From assembly GCF_947387515.1 (NCBI RefSeq), contig NZ_CANDOB010000002.1, forward strand, positions 1,240,001 through 1,304,000: DNA of 64,000 bases, read 5' to 3'. Both the position numbers and the translations under genes were made by a program. The stretch comes from Alkalihalobacillus sp. CinArs1. Lineage in GTDB: Bacteria > Bacillota > Bacilli > Bacillales > Guptibacillaceae. Under the pieces are notes generated by a model. The model searched no databases. It was not told the DNA's origin and saw nothing but the letters and a program-made list of their open reading frames with translations. Shown piece after piece: positions 46,395-55,197 of the stretch; within the stretch, counting starts at the first letter, position 1; each line of letters starts with the position of its first letter.

Positions 46395-46580
46395 ATGGCC
46401 TTTTTTTCAAAACAGCAACAAGAACCAATTCCTGAAGTTGACACTGATGTGTGGTCATGTTCCAGTGGGGACTGTTCTGGTTGGATGAGAGCAGATTATT
46501 CCTTCTCAGACACACCTTCATGTCCGTTATGTGGCGGTGAGATGGCGAGTGAAGTACGTAACCTCCCTGAGATTAAGTAA
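46395..46580 (+). CDS. Small zinc-ribbon-like protein (YdjO/cold-inducible family)
   Basis: 61 aa protein from ATG 46395, nine bases after AAAGGAG. Four cysteines (22, 27, 43, 46; C-x4-C and C-x2-C) suggest a zinc ribbon. The VDTDVWSCSSGDCSGWMRADYSF pattern resembles the YdjO cold-inducible family of Bacillus. A longer open frame extends to 46200, but it would start within the opposite gene and adds no family-like sequence. Followed 14 nt later by the next gene, so probably co-transcribed. Confidence 0.78.
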   Translation: MAFFSKQQQEPIPEVDTDVWSCSSGDCSGWMRADYSFSDTPSCPLCGGEMASEVRNLPEIK

Positions 46581-46594
46581 ACGGAGGCTGTGAT

Positions 46595-46954
46595 ATGAAT
46601 AAACTGATCGAAAAATTAGTTGATAAAGCGCTCAGCATTACAAAAGCTGAAGGGAAGGGGAAACACGTCATCCCTCAGCAACGGTTCTCTACCGTCTTCA
46701 AAGACCTCTCTGGCGTAAAGTCTGAAGAATTTTCATACCTTGGAATAGGGTTCAAGAGGTATACGTATAAGGACGATGATGTTTTTGTGAGGCAGCTCGA
46801 ACATGCTGACGGAAATGTGCTCGAATTAGACATCACTGAAAACGATCGCTACCTCCATCATTACAGATCGTTCGAGAAGAACTCGGCTGACCAAAAAGTA
46901 ACCATACCAGAGAAGTTTGTGGATCGAATGATACAAGGGAAAACACTCGAATAG
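46595..46954 (+). CDS. Conserved-looking hypothetical protein, 119 aa
   Basis: I do not recognise this family. The 119 aa product is soluble, with a basic N-terminal helix (NKLIEKLVDKALSITKAEGKGK) and an alpha/beta body rich in charged residues (FSYLGIGFKRYTYKDDDVFVRQLEHADGNVLELDI). No signal peptide or membrane span. Start ATG after GGAGGCTG, with a plausible Bacillus codon pattern. It sits between the zinc-ribbon gene and spoVK with its own terminator overlapping the stop. Confidence 0.7.
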   Translation: MNKLIEKLVDKALSITKAEGKGKHVIPQQRFSTVFKDLSGVKSEEFSYLGIGFKRYTYKDDDVFVRQLEHADGNVLELDITENDRYLHHYRSFEKNSADQKVTIPEKFVDRMIQGKTLE

Positions 46955-46965
46955 GAGTGTTTTTC
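46942..46965 (+). terminator. Terminator overlapping the stop of the 119-aa gene
   Basis: AACACTC / GAGTGTT around the TAG stop, then TTTTC. Confidence 0.75.
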
Positions 46966-47036
46966 TTTTGGGCATTTGTCACGCTTTTTGGGCGGGTGCG
47001 TATACTATCGTGTCAGAATAAAACGAGGTGAGCATC

Positions 47037-47960
47037 TTGCAGCAATCTATCACTCAGCGAAAAAGTCAGATTAATATTGTTTTGCACCATGCTGAAGAGA
47101 AATTGGAAGCAGCTGACTCTGCGCTTGCTGAAGCAGCGAGAAAGCATATTCCTCTTGAACGGATTCAAAAAGAAATGGAACAGTTGATCGGGTTAAAAGA
47201 AGTGAAGCACCTGTTAAAAGAAGTATATGCATGGTTATTCGTTAACCAGTGCCGTCAAGAAAATGGTTTGAAACAAAATCCTCAGGCCCTTCACATGATG
47301 TTCAAAGGGAATCCAGGAACAGGAAAGACTACAGTCGCAAGGTTACTAGGTACCCTTTTCTTAGAAATGAACGTCCTATCGAAAGGTCATTTGATCGAAG
47401 TGGAAAGAGCGGATCTTGTTGGTGAATATATCGGACACACCGCGCAGAAAACAAGAGAGCTCGTTAAGAAGGCTAAGGGAGGCATTCTTTTTATAGATGA
47501 GGCGTATTCCCTTGCACGTGGTGGCGAGAAAGACTTTGGGAAAGAAGCGATCGATACATTGGTGAAAGCGATGGAAGATAACCATGAGGACTTTATTTTA
47601 ATTCTTGCCGGTTATTCTGAAGAAATGGATAACTTCCTATCTCTCAATCCGGGGCTGCCATCGCGTTTTCCACTTGTGATCGACTTTCCGGACTATTCGA
47701 ATGATGAATTGTTAGAAATCGCAAGAAAGATGGTAACGGAGCGTCAGTATCGTTTTTCTAAGGAAGCAGAATGGAAGTTGAAAAAGTCATTCATCATGAA
47801 GAGAATCGATGAGACAGGGGCTTTTAGTAACGGTAGATTCGTTCGTAATATTATCGAGAAAGCCATTCGAAAGCAGGCTGTTCGGCTCCTCGGAGCGGAA
47901 GTGATCGACCGGACGTCACTCGAGCTAATCCTGCCAGAAGACATCCCTATAGAAGATTAA
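47037..47960 (+). CDS. spoVK: Stage V sporulation protein K (AAA ATPase)
   Basis: CbxX/CfqX-type AAA+ ATPase active in the mother cell. 307 aa from TTG 47037, six bases after GAGGTG; a GTG at 47028 inside that SD would add three residues. Walker A GNPGTGKTTVARLLG, Walker B GGILFIDEAYSLARGGEKDFG, sensor GYSEEMDNF and the SRFP motif. An upstream GCGTATACTA (46998-47007) with AC at 46981 loosely fits a sigma-K promoter and contains a sigma-A-like TATACT; neither is firm. Confidence 0.94.
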   Translation: MQQSITQRKSQINIVLHHAEEKLEAADSALAEAARKHIPLERIQKEMEQLIGLKEVKHLLKEVYAWLFVNQCRQENGLKQNPQALHMMFKGNPGTGKTTVARLLGTLFLEMNVLSKGHLIEVERADLVGEYIGHTAQKTRELVKKAKGGILFIDEAYSLARGGEKDFGKEAIDTLVKAMEDNHEDFILILAGYSEEMDNFLSLNPGLPSRFPLVIDFPDYSNDELLEIARKMVTERQYRFSKEAEWKLKKSFIMKRIDETGAFSNGRFVRNIIEKAIRKQAVRLLGAEVIDRTSLELILPEDIPIED

Positions 47961-48015
47961 AGGGCCATCTGGTATGATGAGAGCAGACTGATAAGTAAAG
48001 GCAGGGAACGTACTG

Positions 48016-49278
48016 TTGAAAAAAGACCGAATTGAAGTAGCTGAACCAGCAATCTTGATCGGCTGTCAGCTTCCAGATCAAACAGATGAGCAGTTTGCCT
48101 ATTCGATGGATGAACTTGCTGCATTAACAGAAACGGCTGGCGGAGTAGTGTTAGAAACGCTTTCTCAGAAAAGAGAGCGCATCCATCCAGCAACCTATAT
48201 CGGGAAAGGAAAAGTAGAAGAATTGTCTCACCTGATCGATGAAAACGAAGCTGGCGTCATAATATTTAATAGTGAACTTTCACCAAGTCAGCTTCGTAAT
48301 CTTTCAGAACAGCTCGAAGCGAAAGTGATTGATCGAACGCAGCTTATTCTGGATATATTTGCTCAAAGAGCAAGGTCGAGAGAAGGGATGCTGCAAGTGG
48401 AGCTCGCACAGCTGCAATACATGCTGCCTCGACTTGCTGGTCAGGGATCTTCTTTATCTCGACTCGGTGGTGGAATTGGGACAAGAGGACCAGGTGAAAC
48501 GAAGTTAGAAACCGATCGCCGATACATTCGAAACCGGATCTCTGACCTTAAGAAGCAGCTAGACAATACTGTGAAGCATCGAGAGCAATACAGGCTTCGC
48601 AGAAAGCGTAATGAGACCCTTCAAGTTGCACTTGTCGGATACACGAACGCTGGAAAGTCAACGATCTTTAACGGACTGACCAAGGCTGACTCTTATGAAG
48701 AAGATAAGTTATTTGCTACTCTCGATCCTATGACAAGACAGCTAAAACTGCCGAATGGATACAACGTACTGCTTACAGACACGGTAGGATTTATTCAAGA
48801 CCTCCCTACGACGCTCGTTGCTTCCTTTAAATCGACGCTGGAAGAAGCAAAGGAAGCAGATTTGATCCTACATGTGATCGATGCATCTCATCCAGATCGG
48901 GAGCGTCATGAAGAAATCGTTCTGAATCTACTGAAGGAGCTCGACGCTTCTCATATCCCTGTTCTCACCGTGTTCAACAAGATCGATCGCGCAGAGCCTG
49001 GTGTAAGAAGCAGCATGAACGAGCAGATTCATATCTCAGCTAAGAAAAAAGAAGATCTAAGGAAACTGAACGAGACGCTTCAAAGTCAAGTGTTAAAGCA
49101 AATGGAGTACTATTCGATCTCACTAAAGGCAGATCAAGGAGATAAGCTCGCATTCCTTCAGAGAAATACGATTCTCATCGAGCGAAAGTGGGATGAAGAT
49201 CATAAGCATTACCGGTGCAAAGGCTACACCCCAGCGCACCTCTATCAACGTATCGCTACAGAATGGAACAACGATTAG
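48016..49278 (+). CDS. hflX: GTPase HflX
   Basis: Ribosome-associated GTPase that splits stalled 70S ribosomes. 420 aa (B. subtilis YnbA). N-terminal HflX domain with YIGKGKVEEL and the ARSREGMLQVELAQLQYMLPRL helix, then GGGIGTRGPGETKLETDRR, G-domain G1 GYTNAGKST, DTVGFI, NKID. TTG start at 48016. It precedes ynbB by 11 nt, as in B. subtilis. Confidence 0.93.
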   Translation: MKKDRIEVAEPAILIGCQLPDQTDEQFAYSMDELAALTETAGGVVLETLSQKRERIHPATYIGKGKVEELSHLIDENEAGVIIFNSELSPSQLRNLSEQLEAKVIDRTQLILDIFAQRARSREGMLQVELAQLQYMLPRLAGQGSSLSRLGGGIGTRGPGETKLETDRRYIRNRISDLKKQLDNTVKHREQYRLRRKRNETLQVALVGYTNAGKSTIFNGLTKADSYEEDKLFATLDPMTRQLKLPNGYNVLLTDTVGFIQDLPTTLVASFKSTLEEAKEADLILHVIDASHPDRERHEEIVLNLLKELDASHIPVLTVFNKIDRAEPGVRSSMNEQIHISAKKKEDLRKLNETLQSQVLKQMEYYSISLKADQGDKLAFLQRNTILIERKWDEDHKHYRCKGYTPAHLYQRIATEWNND

Positions 49279-49289
49279 GAGAAGAAACG

Positions 49290-50558
49290 ATGTTTAATCA
49301 CTTTACACACCAAGAGAAATTGAAACAGCTATCTACTGAAGCAGAAGAAAGAATTTACCCAATACTGAAAGAAATCGATCAACGGGTTGAAAGCAATCAA
49401 TACCGTGTACTTGAAGCCTTCCATAACAATAAGATCAGCGACTATCACTTCACTCCATCAACTGGCTATGGTTATGATGATGATGGGAGAGACACACTCG
49501 AGAAACTTTACGGTGATGTCTTTGGAGCAGAAGCAGGACTTGTTAGACCTCAGATCGTTTCTGGTACGCATGCAATATCGACAGCCTTGTTTGGAATATT
49601 ACGTCCTCAAGACGAGCTTCTTTATATTACAGGAGCACCTTATGACACGCTTGAAGAAATTGTCGGTACAAGAGGAGAAGGTCACGGATCTTTAAAAGAC
49701 TTCCATATCGGCTACCAAGCTATCCCATTAAAGAATGATGCGATCGACTACGAAGCTGTTAAAGCTGCGATTACAGAACAAACGAAAATGATCGGTATCC
49801 AACGTTCAAAAGGATATGCGAACCGCCCTTCATTCACGATCGATGAAATCAGTGAGATGATTTCATTTGTTAAATCGATTAAAGAAGATGTGATCGTATT
49901 TGTTGATAACTGCTACGGAGAATTCGTTGAAGAACGTGAACCTTGTCATGTCGGAGCAGATTTAATGGCGGGTTCATTGATTAAAAATCCAGGTGCAGGA
50001 ATCGTGAAAACCGGTGGATACATAGTCGGAAGGGAAGACCTAATCGAACTTTGTGGTTACCGATTAACTTCGCCTGGTATCGGTAGAGAGGTCGGAGCGT
50101 CGCTGTATTCGCTCCAAGAAATGTACCAGGGGCTATTCCTTGCTCCTCATACTGTAGGACAAGCAGTAAAAGGAGCCGTTTATAGCTCTGCGCTGCTAGA
50201 ATCCGCAGGCTTCAATACGAGCCCTTCTTGGGATAGTAAACGAACGGATCTGATTCAATCTGTTCAGTTTAACGACCGAGAGCGGATGGTGTCGTTCTGC
50301 CAGGCGATTCAAGCAGCATCACCAGTAAACGCGCACGTCCGTCCAGAGCCCGCTTATATGCCAGGATATGAAGATGACGTCATCATGGCTGCAGGAACAT
50401 TTATTCAAGGAGCTAGCCTCGAACTGTCTGCCGACGGACCACTAAGAGCACCTTATGTGGCGTATGTTCAAGGTGGATTAACATATGAACATGTGAAAAT
50501 TAGTGTATTGAGAGCAGTTGATGACCTTCTAACAAAAGGTCTCGTATCGATCAGCTAA
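49290..50558 (+). CDS. ynbB: YnbB, PLP-dependent (aluminium resistance-type) protein, EF-P modification-associated
   Basis: 422 aa PLP-fold enzyme of the methionine gamma-lyase-like/aluminium resistance family. Features: STGYGYDDDGRDTLEKLYGDVFGAE, VSGTHAISTALFG, VFVDNCYGEFVEE and the likely PLP lysine near SLIKNPGAGIVKTGGYIVG. ATG 49290 after TTAGGAG; longer readings overlap hflX. In B. subtilis ynbB is one of the genes required for 5-aminopentanol modification of EF-P, linking it to ymfF/ymfH/ymfI at 16.6-19.9 kb. Its exact reaction is not known to me. Confidence 0.9.
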   Translation: MFNHFTHQEKLKQLSTEAEERIYPILKEIDQRVESNQYRVLEAFHNNKISDYHFTPSTGYGYDDDGRDTLEKLYGDVFGAEAGLVRPQIVSGTHAISTALFGILRPQDELLYITGAPYDTLEEIVGTRGEGHGSLKDFHIGYQAIPLKNDAIDYEAVKAAITEQTKMIGIQRSKGYANRPSFTIDEISEMISFVKSIKEDVIVFVDNCYGEFVEEREPCHVGADLMAGSLIKNPGAGIVKTGGYIVGREDLIELCGYRLTSPGIGREVGASLYSLQEMYQGLFLAPHTVGQAVKGAVYSSALLESAGFNTSPSWDSKRTDLIQSVQFNDRERMVSFCQAIQAASPVNAHVRPEPAYMPGYEDDVIMAAGTFIQGASLELSADGPLRAPYVAYVQGGLTYEHVKISVLRAVDDLLTKGLVSIS

Positions 50559-50584
50559 AGCAGGGGGAATCCCCTGCTTTTTAT
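50557..50584 (+). terminator. Rho-independent terminator after ynbB
   Basis: AAAGCAGGGG / CCCCTGCTTT with a short GAAT loop and T-run. Confidence 0.93.
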
Positions 50585-50598
50585 TCGCCCTAAAAGTA

Positions 50599-50637
50599 TG
50601 TTAGATAATCTGACATACTCTGTCACGACGACAAACG
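50599..50637 (+). promoter_or_regulatory. GlnR/TnrA operators upstream of glnA
   Basis: TGTTAGATAATCTGACA (50599-50615) is a perfect TGTNAN7TNACA box. A second, half-conserved site (TGTCA, N7, AAACG) lies at 50621-50637, 22 bp away centre to centre and overlapping the likely -35. This matches the two-operator layout of B. subtilis glnRA. Confidence 0.82.
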
Positions 50638-50656
50638 GTCTAGTGTATAGTATAGT
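50628..50656 (+). promoter_or_regulatory. Sigma-A promoter of glnA
   Basis: ACGACA (50628-50633), 17-bp spacer, TATAGT (50651-50656). The -35 is weak and overlaps the second GlnR-like site. An alternative TATAGT lies at 50646. Confidence 0.6.
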
Positions 50657-50677
50657 ATAAGTGAGAAAGGGATCGGC

Positions 50678-50752
50678 AATTGGGAATGTTCTATGAATTC
50701 AGAAAAATTTTGTTTCCGTTGTCTGTAAAACACAGGTTTGGTTATCCCAATT
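50678..50752 (+). promoter_or_regulatory. Inverted repeat spanning the glnA leader
   Basis: AATTGGGA (50678-50685) and TCCCAATT (50745-50752) are perfectly complementary, enclosing a CTGT/ACAG mini-hairpin near 50722-50734. It would hold most of the roughly 125-nt leader in a stem ending 36 nt before glnA. No known motif recognised. Confidence 0.5.
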
Positions 50753-50788
50753 TCTAAACTTTTTATTTCTAAGGAGGATTTAATTTAC

Positions 50789-52126
50789 ATGGCTAGCAAA
50801 TACACAGCAGATGATATCAAGCGCCTCGCAAGTGAGGAAAATGTTAAATTTATTCGCTTACAATTTACAGATCTACTAGGAATTATCAAAAACGTTGAGA
50901 TCCCAGTCGATCAGCTTGAAAAAGCTCTTGATAATAAAATGATGTTCGATGGTTCTTCTATCGAAGGGTTCGTACGTATCGAGGAATCGGACATGTACCT
51001 TTATCCTGATCTAGATACTTGGGTCGTTTTCCCTTGGTCATCTGAAAAAGGTAGAGTTGCACGTTTGATCTGTGACATCTATAGCCCTGACGGCACTCCT
51101 TTCGATGGTGATCCACGTTCCGTTCTGAAACGTGTACTTAAAGAGATGGAAGAGCTTGGATTCTCTGACTTCAATATCGGACCTGAGCCAGAATTCTTCC
51201 TTTTCAAAATGGATGAAAACGGTGAGCCTACGCTCGAACTAAACGATAAAGGTGGCTATTTTGACCTTGCCCCTACAGACCTTGGTGAAAACTGCCGTCG
51301 TGATATCGTGCTTGAGCTTGAAGACATGGGCTTTGAGATCGAAGCGTCTCACCACGAAGTTGCACCTGGTCAGCACGAAATTGATTTCAAATACGCAGAT
51401 GCAATCACAACGTGTGACAACATTCAAACGTTTAAATTGGCTGTAAAGACGATCGCTCGTCAGCACGGACTACATGCAACGTTCATGCCTAAGCCACTAT
51501 TCGGCGTTAACGGTTCCGGAATGCATGCGAACATGTCATTATTCAAAGATGGAAAGAACGCATTCTACGATCCGAACGACGAAATTGGCCTAAGTGAAAC
51601 AGCGCGTCAATTCATCGCTGGTACGATGAAGCACGCAGAAGCATTCACAGCGATCACAAACCCAACGGTCAACTCTTACAAGCGTCTTGTTCCAGGATAC
51701 GAAGCACCTTGTTACGTTGCATGGTCTCTTCGTAACCGTAGCCCGCTTATCCGTGTTCCTGCATCTCGCGGAATCAGCACGCGTATCGAAGTTCGAAGCG
51801 TTGATCCATCAGCGAACCCGTACTTAGCGATGGCAGCACTACTTGCAGCTGGTCTTGACGGTATCAAGAACAACATGACGCCTCCAGCTCCAACAGAGCG
51901 TAACATCTACGTGATGGACAAAGATGAGCGTGTAGCAGAAGGCATTACTGATCTTCCTGCAACGCTACACGATGCACTTGAATTGCTTAAGAAGGATGAA
52001 GTCATGATGAACGCTCTTGGTGAGCACGCTTCTGAACACTTCATCGAAGCGAAAGAAATCGAGTGGGATATGTTCCGCACGCAAGTTCACCCTTGGGAAC
52101 GCGAACAGTATATGACGACTTATTAA
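50789..52126 (+). CDS. glnA: Glutamine synthetase, type I
   Basis: Makes glutamine from glutamate, ammonia and ATP; in Bacillus the feedback-inhibited enzyme also controls GlnR and TnrA. 445 aa, typical of the GSI-alpha class. Motifs: [18 protein letters not shown], the ATP-binding [43 protein letters not shown] 50789 after AAGGAGG. glnR, which normally separates ynbB from glnA, is absent. A strong terminator follows. Confidence 0.97.
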   Translation: MASKYTADDIKRLASEENVKFIRLQFTDLLGIIKNVEIPVDQLEKALDNKMMFDGSSIEGFVRIEESDMYLYPDLDTWVVFPWSSEKGRVARLICDIYSPDGTPFDGDPRSVLKRVLKEMEELGFSDFNIGPEPEFFLFKMDENGEPTLELNDKGGYFDLAPTDLGENCRRDIVLELEDMGFEIEASHHEVAPGQHEIDFKYADAITTCDNIQTFKLAVKTIARQHGLHATFMPKPLFGVNGSGMHANMSLFKDGKNAFYDPNDEIGLSETARQFIAGTMKHAEAFTAITNPTVNSYKRLVPGYEAPCYVAWSLRNRSPLIRVPASRGISTRIEVRSVDPSANPYLAMAALLAAGLDGIKNNMTPPAPTERNIYVMDKDERVAEGITDLPATLHDALELLKKDEVMMNALGEHASEHFIEAKEIEWDMFRTQVHPWEREQYMTTY

Positions 52127-52136
52127 TAAATTTTTT

Positions 52137-52173
52137 AAGCTCCTAACCGCCACAGGTGGTTAGGAGCTTTTTC
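52137..52173 (+). terminator. Rho-independent terminator after glnA
   Basis: AAGCTCCTAACC / GGTTAGGAGCTT with a nine-base loop and T-run. Confidence 0.94.
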
Positions 52174-52252
52174 TATGGGGTGTTGATTAGCGTTCAATCA
52201 AAAGGTTAGGTAAACTAGTAAATGGACATTGAAATTAAAGGAGGGAAAGAGA

Positions 52253-52774
52253 GTGAGAAAAGTAGTCGTGTACATAGCAACGAGTCTAGATGGATATATT
52301 GCAACGAACGATGATTCGTTAGACTGGCTGTTTCGAGGCGAGATTGAAGGAGATGCTGGCTATTCTGAGTTCCTTGAGAGTGTGGATACCGTATTGATCG
52401 GTAGAAGAACGTATGACTGGGTGATGGATCAGGAAAAAGGGAACTATCCTTACAAGGGCATTGAAAGTTATGTATTTACAAAGAGAACGCAGGAAAATAC
52501 GGAGCATGTATCGTTTATTAACGAAGATATTTCAACATTCACACGTGAGCTGAAAAAACAAGAAGGCAAGACGATTTGGCTAGTCGGTGGTGGAGAGATT
52601 ATCCATACTTTGATGCGAGAAAAACTAGTGGATGGGTTTATTATTTCCATCGCTCCTTCTCTTATTGGAAAAGGGATACCACTGTTCAAGGAATCTGACA
52701 TCGAGCAAGATTTGTTATTAACATCCGTAAAGCAATATGGTCAGTTTGCACAGCTACATTATGAAGTGAAATAA
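52253..52774 (+). CDS. Dihydrofolate reductase/RibD C-terminal family protein
   Basis: 173 aa protein of the RibD-C/DHFR-like fold: VVVYIATSLDGYIATNDDSLDWL, VLIGRRTYDWV and KTIWLVGGGEIIHTLM for nucleotide binding. Such stand-alone proteins (YyaP/YwjB-like) are abundant in Bacillus; substrate unknown. GTG 52253 lies eight bases after AAAGGAGG. Flanked by terminators, so monocistronic. Confidence 0.87.
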   Translation: MRKVVVYIATSLDGYIATNDDSLDWLFRGEIEGDAGYSEFLESVDTVLIGRRTYDWVMDQEKGNYPYKGIESYVFTKRTQENTEHVSFINEDISTFTRELKKQEGKTIWLVGGGEIIHTLMREKLVDGFIISIAPSLIGKGIPLFKESDIEQDLLLTSVKQYGQFAQLHYEVK

Positions 52775-52806
52775 AAAGCTACAGGACCTCCTGTAGCTTT
52801 TTATTA
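52772..52806 (+). terminator. Rho-independent terminator after the DHFR-like gene
   Basis: AAAAAGCTACAGGA / TCCTGTAGCTTTTT overlapping the stop codon. Confidence 0.92.
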
Positions 52807-52889
52807 TACTTAACATTTTATGGAACTTAACTAGAGGTTAGTGTAGAATTAAACTATCTGAAAATTTAAAATTAAAAAGGGGGCTAGCT

Positions 52890-54557
52890 ATGAATTTTTA
52901 TCTAGAAGATCCAAACTTATCATCTGTATTGGAGCAGTACTTAGAACCCAACTTTTATAAATGGGCTGAGAAAGAGTTATACGAGTTTGGAGAACGTTGT
53001 GGGACAGAGATTGATGAACGTGCAGTACATACAGATCGAGAAGGCCAGCCAAGGCTCATTAAGTACGATAAGATGGGCAACGATATATCTGAAGTATGGG
53101 TGAACGAAGGGTACAAGAAAACGGTTAGTGAGACGTATAATCGTGGCATCGTAGCCTACGTACATAAAGAGATTCCAGACCTCGGTACGAAAGGGAACTA
53201 TCTTTATTCGTTCGCGCAAGGCTACCTTTTGTCACAGTCAGAACCAGGGTTTTATTGTCCGGTCACATTAACGATGGCGACTGCGTATCTTCTCGATCAC
53301 TACGGAGATGAAGCGCTCAAGAAGAAATACCTTCCACATGTCCTATCTACTGGCGAGGTCGAGCTTTATGAAGGAGCGACATTTTTAACTGAACGACAGG
53401 GAGGATCTGATGTAGGAGCGAACGAAACGAAAGCCATTAATGAAGGAGGTGATTATAGGCTCTACGGAGAAAAATACTTTGCTAGTAATGCAGGTACGTG
53501 TGGTGTAGCGATGGTACTTGCTAGACTCGAAGGTGCCCCAGAGGGAACGAAGGGATTAAGCCTCTTTCTTGTTCCGTGGAGAAAAGAAGATGGTAAAGTG
53601 AATGACTTATGTATAAGGCGGCTGAAAGATAAGCTAGGCGTGAGAGCAGTCCCTTCAGCTGAAGTAGTATTTGAAGGGTCGAAAGGCTTTCTAGTTGGAG
53701 ATGCGAGCAGGGGATTCTATTATATGATGGAAGCGTTGAACCTCTCAAGGCTTTGCAATGCGATCGCCTCAGTAGGAATCATGCAGCGGTCTTTTCTTGA
53801 AGCAAAGGAGTATTCGTACAGGCGTGAAGCGTTTAGAAAGCAGTTAAAAGATTTTCCGATGATAAAAGAAAGTTTAGTAAAGTTAAAGGTGAAACAAGAG
53901 GTTGAACTCAGCAGCGTTTTTTCTGCAATCTCGCTATTTGACGGTGTGATGGATAAACAATCACATGTGACGACAGAGGACGAAGCCTTAAATCGGTTGC
54001 TCATCGCTCTTGTGAAAAAAGAATCCGCAGAGCAAGCAGTTCGATTCGCGCATGAAGCGATTGAAATGCACGGTGGGAATGGGTACATAGAAGACTTCGT
54101 CACACCAAGACTATTACGAGACGCTCAAGTATTAACGGTTTGGGAAGGAACAGCGAATATTCTTGGTTTAGAGGTGCTTAGGCTGATCAAAAAGCACAAA
54201 GTCCATCTGATCTTTATTGATAAAATGAAGCATGAGTTAGAGAAAATTCCACAGGAAGCAGGTAGGAAAGAACTTGTTTACGGTGGTATTTCAGTACTAG
54301 AGAAGAAATTGGCGCAATTGGAGAAGATGGATGAAGCACGACAGACTCTCCACTGTAAACGGATTACTAACTTAATGACGTCTATCTATGAAAGTGTGAT
54401 TTCGTTAAGAGATGCCGCGGCAGGCGGGATGAGAAAGCGTGCGATAGCGGAACTTTTTTTACGAGACACGTGGGGTAAAGATGAGTTTGAGCTTAGTGAT
54501 CAAACCTTAACGTATTATGAGTTGATTATTGAACATAAAGAAAGCGTGAAGACTTAG
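52890..54557 (+). CDS. Acyl-CoA dehydrogenase family protein (AidB-like)
   Basis: 555 aa flavoprotein, longer than typical acyl-CoA dehydrogenases (about 380) and near the size of E. coli AidB. FAD/substrate motifs: GATFLTERQGGSDVGANETKA, KYFASNAGTCGVAMVLARL, and the VWEGTANI region holding the family's catalytic Glu. It has an N-terminal extension and a C-terminal helical extension, like the AidB subgroup. Substrate unknown; a role in alkylation defence or fatty-acid oxidation cannot be decided. Start after AAAGGGGG. Confidence 0.87.
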   Translation: MNFYLEDPNLSSVLEQYLEPNFYKWAEKELYEFGERCGTEIDERAVHTDREGQPRLIKYDKMGNDISEVWVNEGYKKTVSETYNRGIVAYVHKEIPDLGTKGNYLYSFAQGYLLSQSEPGFYCPVTLTMATAYLLDHYGDEALKKKYLPHVLSTGEVELYEGATFLTERQGGSDVGANETKAINEGGDYRLYGEKYFASNAGTCGVAMVLARLEGAPEGTKGLSLFLVPWRKEDGKVNDLCIRRLKDKLGVRAVPSAEVVFEGSKGFLVGDASRGFYYMMEALNLSRLCNAIASVGIMQRSFLEAKEYSYRREAFRKQLKDFPMIKESLVKLKVKQEVELSSVFSAISLFDGVMDKQSHVTTEDEALNRLLIALVKKESAEQAVRFAHEAIEMHGGNGYIEDFVTPRLLRDAQVLTVWEGTANILGLEVLRLIKKHKVHLIFIDKMKHELEKIPQEAGRKELVYGGISVLEKKLAQLEKMDEARQTLHCKRITNLMTSIYESVISLRDAAAGGMRKRAIAELFLRDTWGKDEFELSDQTLTYYELIIEHKESVKT

Positions 54558-54591
54558 TGAACGATAAACGTTGTTAAAGGTGGCTAATTTC

Positions 54592-55137
54592 ATGTTTTGG
54601 GTTGTAGCGTTATTTGATAAGAATACAGAACAAGAAATCAAAGCGATATGGGAAGAGCTAAAGCAAAACTCGATTTCTTTCTACTCAGAAGAAGTGAAAG
54701 ATGCGAGGCCTCATCTCACATTGGGACATTATTACGAGTTAGATAAAGAGGCATTCATTGAAGGTATGAAAACATTTTATGAAGCAAAAGGTTGCTTCGA
54801 AATTACATTTAATACGATTGGATCCTTTTTAAATTATCAAACCCTATTTCTATCACCTACACATACAAAAAAACTATTAGAGCTGCATTCAAATCACCAT
54901 GATTTTTTTAGTGAGTTAAGTACGAATGCCAATCCATACTATGAACCTGATCAATGGATACCGCATTGTACGTTGGCAAATAACTTATCATCCGATAAAC
55001 TCTCTGAAGCATTCAACTATTGTATGAAACGAATTCAAACGATTGAAGGAAGAGTTGAAGAAATTGCACTTATTGAATTGGTAGATGAAGAAGGCTTTGA
55101 TGCTCCTATAATCTATAAAAAGCCATTAAAAGAGTAG
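54592..55137 (+). CDS. 2H phosphoesterase (2'-5' RNA ligase family) protein
   Basis: 181 aa. Two H-x-T-x motifs, HLTL (41-44) and HCTL (about residue 126), mark the 2H phosphoesterase fold. ATG 54592, about nine bases after AAAGGTGG, is preferred over TTG 54571. It probably acts on 2'-5' or cyclic phosphodiester ends of RNA or nucleotides, but the substrate is unknown. The 13-nt gap after the preceding stop would fit co-transcription with the acyl-CoA dehydrogenase-like gene. Confidence 0.82.
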   Translation: MFWVVALFDKNTEQEIKAIWEELKQNSISFYSEEVKDARPHLTLGHYYELDKEAFIEGMKTFYEAKGCFEITFNTIGSFLNYQTLFLSPTHTKKLLELHSNHHDFFSELSTNANPYYEPDQWIPHCTLANNLSSDKLSEAFNYCMKRIQTIEGRVEEIALIELVDEEGFDAPIIYKKPLKE

Positions 55138-55169
55138 TGATTCTTGATAGAAAATGTTTATTTGGAAGG

Positions 55170-55196
55170 AAAACAGCTACAAGAAGCTGTTTTTCT
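55170..55196. terminator. Bidirectional terminator between the 2H gene and a minus-strand small ORF
   Basis: AAAACAGCT / AGCTGTTTT with a six-base loop, T-run on both strands. Confidence 0.85.
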
Positions 55197-55197
55197 G

